This document shows, one piece after another, positions 1-7,688 of a stretch of DNA of 7,688 nt (its first letter is position 1; each line of letters opens with the position of its first letter). Origin of the DNA: an uncultured Oscillospiraceae bacterium. Lineage in GTDB: Bacteria > Bacillota > Clostridia > Oscillospirales > Acutalibacteraceae. The position numbers and the translations under genes are program-made. The stretch covers positions 1-7,688 of the forward strand of contig URED01000060.1 of NCBI GenBank assembly GCA_900546785.1, written 5' to 3'. Below the pieces are notes generated by a model. That model saw nothing but the letters and a program-made list of their open reading frames with translations, ran no database searches and had not been told where the DNA came from.

Positions 1-83
1 GCTTTTTCTATACATTTTTTTCTTTTTCGGTGTCACATCTATTGTAACGCTACATATTTTGGCGTGAATTCGTAAATATTATA
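1..83. other. Non-coding upstream region with T-rich tract
   Basis: No credible coding region lies here. Positions 3-27 are strongly T-rich on the plus strand, interrupted by a few C, A and G bases. Such a tract could be the tail of a terminator for a gene left of the window, but no stem is visible directly before it and the window starts too close to tell. On the minus strand a promoter-like pair can be read: GTGACA (complement of 31-36), an 18-base spacer and TATAGA (complement of 7-12), pointing left out of the window. Whether the left neighbour is divergent or co-directional cannot be decided from this sequence. In many Firmicutes pcrA lies just before ligA, but nothing of it is visible here. 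Confidence 0.4.
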
Positions 84-112
84 TTGAAGCCGGCGTCGGC
101 TTTTGCTATAAT
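84..112 (+). promoter_or_regulatory. Sigma-A-type promoter candidate for the ligA operon
   Basis: A -35-like TTGAAG (84-89; four of six consensus bases) is followed by a 17-base spacer and a perfect TATAAT -10 box (107-112). A TG at 104-105 gives the extended -10 form TGnTATAAT. This is the best promoter seen in the window and it stands directly before the first gene of the gene run. Transcription would be expected to start about seven bases after the -10 box, near 118-120. That places the start inside or at the edge of the ligA ribosome binding site and leaves a leader of only about 10 bases. The promoter match is seen directly; its use is inferred. Confidence 0.65.
87..102 (+). repeat. Short perfect inverted repeat inside the promoter spacer
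   Basis: AAGCCG (87-92) and CGGCTT (97-102) form a perfect 6-base stem around a 4-base loop (GCGT), and the run of T continues to 104. As RNA it would be a small GC-rich hairpin with a short U tail, so it could be a weak terminator for transcription coming from the left. As DNA it lies exactly between the -35 and -10 boxes, where an operator could sit. The stem is short and the T tract is only two bases beyond it, so neither role is firm. Confidence 0.35.
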
Positions 113-117
113 ATTGT

Positions 118-2935
<2,818 letters not shown>

Positions 2936-2942
2936 AAGGTGA
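2936..2942 (+). promoter_or_regulatory. Ribosome binding site of murD
   Basis: AAGGTGA fills most of the only intergenic gap in the gene run (2936-2946) and ends four bases before the ATG at 2947, the same spacing as at ligA. It supports that start and indicates that murD can be initiated independently of the gene before it. Confidence 0.75.
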
Positions 2943-2946
2943 TCTG

Positions 2947-4377
2947 ATGACTGAAAATGTTAGAAATTATTTAAATTCGCTAAAAGGTAAAAAAGTTGCG
3001 TTTGTAGGTATGGGCGTTGCCAATGTACCCTGCGCCGAATGGCTTGCAGGGCACGGAGTTGAAGTCTATGCCTGTGATAAGCGAGACCGTGCATATATAG
3101 GCGCGGATATCTGCGAAAGGCTTGATGAGCTTGGGGTTCATTTCAGCTTGGGCGAGAACTATTTGGACGTTTTGCCTGATATGGACGTCGTTTTCCGTTC
3201 GCACGGCATACTGCCTTTTCAGAATAAGTGGATAGGCGAGTGCATAGAAAGAGGTCAGCGCGTAACAACCGAAATGGAAGTCTTTTTTAAGCTCTGCCCG
3301 TCCAAGATCATCGGTGTGACCGGTTCAAACGGTAAAACAACTACTACAACGATTATAGCAAAAATGCTTGAGGCGCAGGGTAAAAAGGTGTACCTCGGCG
3401 GCAACATCGGAAAAGCGCTTATGCCGGAACTTGAAAATATTACGGAGGATGATATTGCAGTAGTTGAGCTTTCTTCCTTTCAGCTCTTAACGATGGGCAA
3501 TATGGTCAACAAACCGGATATTGCTGTTGTTACGAATATAGAGATCACACATCAGGATCATCATATTGACCTGAATGAGTATGTTGACGCGAAAAGAAAT
3601 ATTCTGATATACCAGTCCGGTGATTCCAAAACGGTTTTAAATGCTGACTGCGATTATTCAATAGGCGGCAGGGTATATCACGATATGCGTTATGATGTGC
3701 GCGGAAAGCTTTATGAGTTTTCCGTGAAGCACCCCGTTGAAAACGGAGCGTATCTTGATGAGAACGGCGATATCCTATACAGCGAAAACGGCGTAAAAAC
3801 AAAGCTTTTTAATAAAAATATTATTAAAATTCCGGGTATGCATAACGTTGAGAATTTTTGTACTGCCATTACTGCCGTTTGGGGGCTTGTTTCACCCGAA
3901 AATATGAAAAAAATAGCCCAAACTTTCGGCGGTGTTGAGCATAGAATCGAATTTGTGCGTGAATTTCGCGGCGTTAAATATTATAACGATTCGATAGCCA
4001 CATCGCCTTCGCGCGTGATCAGCGGGTTAAACGCTTTTGACCGGAAGATCATCATGATATGCGGCGGCTCGGATAAAGGCAACGATATGAGTATTATGGT
4101 GCCGTATATTCTTGATAAAGTAAAACACCTCATTTTGAACGGTGCAACGGCTGATAAAATATATGAAGCCGTTACTTCTGATGAAAATTATGCCGCAAGC
4201 GGCATTAAGATAGACAAAACAGATACAATGGAAAATGCTTTGCTGCTTGCAAAAAAATATGCTGTGCATGGCGATATTGTATCTCTTTGCCCTGCATGCC
4301 CCGCATTCGATCAGTTTAAAACTTTTGAATACAGGGGCAGAAGATTTAAAGAGCTGGTGAATGGATTTAAAGAATGA
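2947..4377 (+). CDS. murD: UDP-N-acetylmuramoyl-L-alanine--D-glutamate ligase MurD
   Basis: MurD adds D-glutamate to UDP-MurNAc-L-alanine with ATP, in the cytoplasmic phase of peptidoglycan synthesis. The 476-residue protein shows the three-domain Mur ligase plan. The N-terminal nucleotide-sugar domain begins KKVAFVGMG (15-23). The central ATPase has the P-loop GVTGSNGKTTTT (123-134), ELSSFQL (174-180), NIEITHQDHH (197-206) and a lysine at 216 in AKRN that matches the carbamylated lysine of the family. The HNVEN motif is at 299-303 and GGVEHR at 328-333. The C-terminal domain has YNDSIATSP (346-354), GGSDKG (373-378) and CPACPAFDQFKTF (448-460). YNDSIATSP differs from the NDSKATN of E. coli MurD but agrees with the form I recall from clostridial MurD. 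MurC, MurE, MurF and FolC are less likely given the MurD-like N-terminus and C-terminal PAxxxFDxF pattern. No other cell-wall (dcw) gene is next to it. The stop overlaps the following start. Confidence 0.94.
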   Translation: MTENVRNYLNSLKGKKVAFVGMGVANVPCAEWLAGHGVEVYACDKRDRAYIGADICERLDELGVHFSLGENYLDVLPDMDVVFRSHGILPFQNKWIGECIERGQRVTTEMEVFFKLCPSKIIGVTGSNGKTTTTTIIAKMLEAQGKKVYLGGNIGKALMPELENITEDDIAVVELSSFQLLTMGNMVNKPDIAVVTNIEITHQDHHIDLNEYVDAKRNILIYQSGDSKTVLNADCDYSIGGRVYHDMRYDVRGKLYEFSVKHPVENGAYLDENGDILYSENGVKTKLFNKNIIKIPGMHNVENFCTAITAVWGLVSPENMKKIAQTFGGVEHRIEFVREFRGVKYYNDSIATSPSRVISGLNAFDRKIIMICGGSDKGNDMSIMVPYILDKVKHLILNGATADKIYEAVTSDENYAASGIKIDKTDTMENALLLAKKYAVHGDIVSLCPACPAFDQFKTFEYRGRRFKELVNGFKE

Positions 4378-5390
4378 TGGATACGATTGCGTTATTAAAA
4401 AAATTGACGAAGAGCGAGGCGCTTTCCGGCTGTGAAAATGAATTAAAAAATGTTCTGACGGATATTTTGTCTGCATACGGAGATGTATATACAGATCAGA
4501 TGAACAATATCTTCTGTACTTTCGGCAGCGGCAAACATTTCCTGCTTGATGCGCATATGGATGAGATCGGACTTGTTGTAACTTCGGTTACCGACGAGGG
4601 ATTTTTAAAATTTTCGCCGAGCGGCGGTATTGACAGGCGTTTTTTGCCGTCAAGCGAGGTGACGGTGCTTGCCAAGGAAAAATTACGCGGTGTGATCTGC
4701 GCCGTTCCGCCGCATTTGCGCACCGACAAGGATAAAAAAGTTAACGATTTTTCCGAACTTGCAATAGATTTAGGTATGAACCGTGATGAAACGGAAACAC
4801 TTGTTTCGCCCGGTGACAGAGTGGTATTTACACATGGATTTGACCGTTTATGCGTAAATTTCGTAACATCGAATTGCCTGGATGACAGGTGCGGCGCTGC
4901 CGCGCATATTCTTACGCTGGACAGGCTTAAAAAGCTTCCCGTAAAGATCACGCTCATGCTTTCGGCGCAGGAGGAGGTCGGTACACGCGGCGCAAAAGCC
5001 GGTGCTTTCGGCGTTGACGCCGATGAGGCGATCTGTGTTGATGTGTCTTTCGGCTATTCCCCGCAGTGTAAAAAAGACGATTGCGGCGAACTTTCCAAGG
5101 GCGCAATGATCGGATTTTCACCGGTTCTTGATAAGACCATCTCAAATGAGCTTGTTAAATGCGCCGAAAAAAACGGCATACCTTATCAAAGGGAGATCAT
5201 GAGCGGCAAAACTGGTACAAACGCCGATGTTATATCCATCTCTAAAAGCGGCATCAGATGTGGTCTTATCTCTGTTCCGCTTAGATACATGCACACGCCG
5301 TCAGAAGTTATAGATGTTAAGGATGTAGAGGCTGTTGCGGATCTGATTGCCGCCTATATTGCGGAAAGGGCGGGTGTATGTAATGCTTAA
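4374..5390 (+). CDS. M42 family metallo-aminopeptidase, first of a tandem pair
   Basis: A cytosolic di-metal aminopeptidase of peptidase family M42 (the TET / FrvX / glutamyl aminopeptidase / 'cellulase M' family), which trims N-terminal residues from short peptides and often assembles into 12-subunit tetrahedral shells. All expected active-site elements are visible in its 338 residues: H61 in AHMDEIG, the LDDR motif at 169-172, the catalytic base E200 and ligand E201 in QEEVG, a metal-ligand aspartate D223 in CVDVS, and H307 in YMHTPSE. Length is normal for the family. The start is ATG 4374 or the adjacent ATG 4377; both touch the murD stop and differ by one residue. Upstream GGTGA at 4356-4360 is rather distant, so coupling to murD translation is likely. 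The next gene is a divergent paralogue. Substrate preference cannot be read from the sequence. It is annotated only to family level because names in M42 are unreliable. Confidence 0.92.
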   Translation: MMDTIALLKKLTKSEALSGCENELKNVLTDILSAYGDVYTDQMNNIFCTFGSGKHFLLDAHMDEIGLVVTSVTDEGFLKFSPSGGIDRRFLPSSEVTVLAKEKLRGVICAVPPHLRTDKDKKVNDFSELAIDLGMNRDETETLVSPGDRVVFTHGFDRLCVNFVTSNCLDDRCGAAAHILTLDRLKKLPVKITLMLSAQEEVGTRGAKAGAFGVDADEAICVDVSFGYSPQCKKDDCGELSKGAMIGFSPVLDKTISNELVKCAEKNGIPYQREIMSGKTGTNADVISISKSGIRCGLISVPLRYMHTPSEVIDVKDVEAVADLIAAYIAERAGVCNA

Positions 5391-6384
5391 GGAGCTTTGC
5401 CTTTTGAACGGTACTTCCGGCGACGAAGACCGCGTCAGAGAATTTATCGTTGATAAAATCAAAAACAAATGTGAATATAAAATAGATGCTCTCGGCTCAG
5501 TAATTGCTTTTAAAAGAGGAAAGAAAAGACCGGCAAATAAGGTCATGATCTGTGCCCATATGGATGAAGTTGGTTTCATTGTAACATCCGTTACCGATGA
5601 TGGGTATTTAAAGTTTTCCCCGGTAGGCGGGATAGAGGCGGATTGCGTATTAACACGCAGGCTGAATGTCAATGGCAAGATCGGTGTGGCCGGTTCAAAA
5701 GCCGTTCATTTGATGAGCAGTGATGAAAAGGATTCAGCGCCTAAGTTTTCCGATATGCTGCTTGATATCGGCGCCGGCGGCAGAGAGGAAGCACTGAAGT
5801 ATGCACTTCCGGGTGATTTTGCCTATTTTATTTCTGATTATAATGAATTCGGCAACGGGTTTATTAAGGCAAAAGCACTTGATGACCGTATTGGCTGTAT
5901 GCTGATGCTTGAGCTTATAGACAGCGAACTTGAATATGATACGTACTTTTGCTTTCATGTTCAGGAAGAAGTAGGACTCAGAGGCGCAGAATGCACCGCT
6001 TATGATGTTAAACCGGATATTGCCGTTGTTCTGGAAGCGACTACTGCTGCCGATATAGACGGCGTTGAAGGCGCTGAGCGTTGCTGTCTGCTCGGCAAAG
6101 GGCCTGTTGTTTCTTATATGGACGGCAGAACCGTATATGATCGTGAACTGTATCTTAAAGCCATGCAAACAGCAAAAGATAACGGAATAACTGTTCAGAC
6201 GAAAACAAGGATCGCGGGCGGGAACGATGCAGGAGCCGTTCAGACGGCTGCCGGCGGCAGCCGTGTTTGCGCGGTATCTTTGCCGTGCCGGTATATCCAT
6301 ACGGGTTCAAGCGTTGTCAAAAAAAGCGATATTGATGAAACAAGAAAATTCTTAAAGGTATTTTTGAATACGCTTTATGATTGA
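5383..6384 (+). CDS. M42 family metallo-aminopeptidase, second of a tandem pair
   Basis: A second M42 peptidase of 333 residues from the ATG at 5383. Visible active-site elements are H59 in AHMDEVG, the LDDR motif at 166-169, E195 and E196 in QEEVG, E218 in VLEATTAAD, and H306 in YIHTGSS. The fourth metal-ligand position is glutamate here, where the first paralogue has aspartate. Both are known in M42, but the change marks a different subfamily. A longer reading from a TTG at 5347 is possible, but its 12 extra residues (PPILRKGRVYV-like) are unlike the family. The ATG gives the usual MLKELCLLNGTSGDE opening and has GGGTG at 5372-5376 six bases before it. It overlaps the end of the first M42 gene by 8 bases. 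The two probably act together on peptides in the cytosol, possibly as one mixed particle, which is inference. Confidence 0.92.
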   Translation: MLKELCLLNGTSGDEDRVREFIVDKIKNKCEYKIDALGSVIAFKRGKKRPANKVMICAHMDEVGFIVTSVTDDGYLKFSPVGGIEADCVLTRRLNVNGKIGVAGSKAVHLMSSDEKDSAPKFSDMLLDIGAGGREEALKYALPGDFAYFISDYNEFGNGFIKAKALDDRIGCMLMLELIDSELEYDTYFCFHVQEEVGLRGAECTAYDVKPDIAVVLEATTAADIDGVEGAERCCLLGKGPVVSYMDGRTVYDRELYLKAMQTAKDNGITVQTKTRIAGGNDAGAVQTAAGGSRVCAVSLPCRYIHTGSSVVKKSDIDETRKFLKVFLNTLYD

Positions 6385-7102
6385 GAATATTGAAGCTTTT
6401 GACAGCCTTAACGAATATTGTGCCGAGGATATTTTTACGGTGCGCATAAAGGCGCTTGCCGAAACTTACGGCTTTTCATACCCGTTTGCGCAGTTTTACA
6501 GGCAAATGAGCGGCGATAAGTGTACGGCGGTTTTCTGCATACTTGATCATGATGTGACCGTAGCCGCTGATTTTGATATTGCCGATCAGACGGAACTTGC
6601 TTCTTTTTTCGGACTTCGCGGATATTCTTCTCTTTTATGCGCAGAGCCGTTTATTCAGGGTAAAAGTGCAAAAAGCGGTGTGGTTATGGCGGCTAACGGA
6701 CTTTACTCGTCAGAAGACAATATAAATATTCATTTTGTCAGCCGGTTTGATGAACTGATATGTCTTTTTGATTTTCTTGAGTACGGCGGCGGGTTTGACG
6801 ATTGGTATGCCGATATCAAAAGGCGGATCAATAAAGGAACTGCTTGTGCCTGCGCAGTATTTGACGGGGACAAGATCGTATCCTCAGCGTTGCTTTCGTC
6901 GATTTACAGAAATGCGGCGGTGCTTTCAGGCGTAAAAACTGATGAGAAATACAGAAACAGAGGCTATGCGGGCGCGCTTATACGTGCGCTTACTACTGAG
7001 ATCGGCGGAAATATATATCTTATGCGCGAGCAGGATAAAAACGAACATTTTTATCATGAACTCGGTTTTAAAAATGTTGGTGAGTGGAGAATTTACGAAT
7101 GA
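6377..7102 (+). CDS. GNAT family N-acetyltransferase with extra N-terminal region
   Basis: The C-terminal part (about residues 155-241) is a GNAT fold that would move an acetyl group from acetyl-CoA to an amine. The acetyl-CoA pyrophosphate loop is RNRGYAG at 192-198 (R/Q-x-x-G-x-A pattern), preceded by the strand AAVLSGVKTDE (180-190), and the family's motif B is seen as FYHELGFKNVGEW (225-237). The first 135 or so residues are not a normal GNAT part. They look like a mixed alpha/beta domain, perhaps a degenerate GNAT-like repeat, without a motif I recognise. Substrate is unknown; small molecule, peptide or protein are all possible. The start is well fixed: an in-frame stop lies at 6365-6367 and 6377 is the only near start. 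There is no good ribosome binding site (AAAGG at 6354-6358 is about 18 bases away), so translation probably depends on coupling with the preceding M42 gene, which it overlaps by 8 bases. Confidence 0.85.
   Translation: MIENIEAFDSLNEYCAEDIFTVRIKALAETYGFSYPFAQFYRQMSGDKCTAVFCILDHDVTVAADFDIADQTELASFFGLRGYSSLLCAEPFIQGKSAKSGVVMAANGLYSSEDNINIHFVSRFDELICLFDFLEYGGGFDDWYADIKRRINKGTACACAVFDGDKIVSSALLSSIYRNAAVLSGVKTDEKYRNRGYAGALIRALTTEIGGNIYLMREQDKNEHFYHELGFKNVGEWRIYE
7086..7090 (+). promoter_or_regulatory. Ribosome binding site of the PLP enzyme gene
   Basis: GGAGA lies inside the end of the acetyltransferase gene, eight bases before the ATG at 7099. It supports that start, which itself overlaps the preceding stop codon (ATGA). 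Confidence 0.6.
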
Positions 7103-7688
7103 CACCATTTTTTAATATTGATGAAAAAATACTTAATGCTTCCGATAAGGCGCTTGAAAAAGCTAAGGATCAGTTCAAGATCATTGATGAAATAACGGAG
7201 TATAATCAGCAAAAGGTGCTCAGCGCTTTTATTAAGCACGGCGTTTCGGAAAGCCATTTTACATCTACAACGGGCTACGGTTACGGAGACCGCGGCCGTG
7301 AAACGCTCGATAAAATATGGGCGGATGTTTTCGGCGCTGAGGACGCGCTTGTTCGTCATAATTTTACATGCGGCACCCATACGCTTTCTACAGCTCTTTT
7401 CGGCGTCTTGCGGCCGGGCGATAAGATGCTTGCAGTCACGGGCACCCCTTATGATACCATACACAGCGTTATCGGTTTATCCGGAGAGGGTATGGGGTCT
7501 TTAAAAGATTTCGGTATCTTGTATGATGAAGTAAAGCTGAAAAACGGCAGGCTCGATTATGAGGCGATAGAAAAAGCCGTTGATGATTCCGTTACGATGA
7601 TCTACATTCAGCGAAGCCGAGGATACGAGCTGCGCCCGAGCTTGCTTATCAACGAAATTGAGAAGGTTGTAAAACTTGCCAAATCTAA
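7099..7688 (+). CDS. Methionine gamma-lyase family (YnbB-type) PLP enzyme, N-terminal part
   Basis: An open frame runs from the ATG at 7099 to the window edge (196 codons plus two bases), with no stop, so the gene is cut by the window rather than broken. It matches the family named 'methionine gamma-lyase family' or formerly 'aluminum resistance protein' (B. subtilis YnbB-like), usually 400-430 residues, so about half is present. Visible signatures are STTGYGYGDRGR (56-67), VRHNFTCGTHT (85-95, the cofactor-phosphate region), TGTPYDT (114-120) and IQRSRGYELRP (170-180). The lysine that binds pyridoxal phosphate is expected beyond the window. The fold is the type I aminotransferase/Cys-Met metabolism class; the real reaction in this subfamily is poorly established, so 'methionine gamma-lyase' should be read as a family name only. 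The start overlaps the acetyltransferase stop by four bases. Two M42 peptidases upstream make an amino-acid breakdown role plausible but not shown. Confidence 0.88.
   Translation, partial: MTPFFNIDEKILNASDKALEKAKDQFKIIDEITEYNQQKVLSAFIKHGVSESHFTSTTGYGYGDRGRETLDKIWADVFGAEDALVRHNFTCGTHTLSTALFGVLRPGDKMLAVTGTPYDTIHSVIGLSGEGMGSLKDFGILYDEVKLKNGRLDYEAIEKAVDDSVTMIYIQRSRGYELRPSLLINEIEKVVKLAKS

Noticed and set aside
5347..5382. An earlier TTG start for the second M42 gene
   Set aside because: The added 12 residues do not resemble M42 N-termini, while the ATG at 5383 gives the normal opening and has GGGTG six bases upstream.
4578..5622. Possible gene conversion between the two M42 genes, with 34 of 42 bases matching at 4578-4619 and 5581-5622
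   Set aside because: Most differences are at third codon positions, the encoded TSVTD-G-LKFSP segment is conserved in the family, and the flanking sequence is much less alike. Protein constraint explains it.
5734..6300. A 188-codon minus-strand open frame
   Set aside because: It is antisense to the second M42 gene, whose catalytic motifs are all conserved in the plus frame. No promoter, ribosome binding site or familiar sequence supports it.
7686..7688. TAA at the very end of the window as a stop for the PLP enzyme
   Set aside because: It is out of frame: the codons there are AAA (7681-7683), TCT (7684-7686) and then two bases of the next codon. The gene is open at the edge.

Overview
The window looks like an ordinary housekeeping stretch of a low- to mid-GC Firmicutes chromosome, most likely class Clostridia (Oscillospiraceae/Ruminococcaceae-like gut bacteria). 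The grounds are the base composition (mid-40s % GC by eye), strong GGTGA-type ribosome binding sites, a sigma-A style promoter, a clostridial form of MurD, tandem M42 aminopeptidases and a YnbB-type PLP enzyme. No transposase, integrase, tRNA, CRISPR array, phage gene or clear composition shift was seen.

Layout: positions 1-128 are non-coding. They carry a T-rich tract, a short inverted repeat and a strong promoter candidate. From 129 to the right edge there is one uninterrupted run of seven plus-strand genes: ligA (NAD-dependent DNA ligase), an unrecognised two-helix membrane protein, murD (peptidoglycan precursor ligase), two different M42 metallo-aminopeptidases, a GNAT acetyltransferase with an extra N-terminal region, and the first 196 codons of a methionine gamma-lyase family (YnbB / 'aluminum resistance') PLP enzyme cut by the window end. 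Five of the six junctions overlap by 4 or 8 bases and the sixth is an 11-base gap holding a ribosome binding site. No internal terminator or promoter is evident, so the run is probably one operon with translational coupling.

How they fit together: the functions are mixed. They cover DNA replication and repair (LigA), cell-wall synthesis (MurD), peptide turnover (two M42 enzymes) and amino-acid or PLP chemistry (YnbB family). This looks like a growth-linked housekeeping operon rather than one pathway. The last four genes could form a peptide and amino-acid salvage group, but that is inference.

I did not find a convincing new system. The parts that best repay a second look are the unknown membrane protein coupled between ligA and murD, the pair of divergent M42 enzymes with a different metal ligand at one position, and the ligA promoter, whose predicted start falls on the ribosome binding site.
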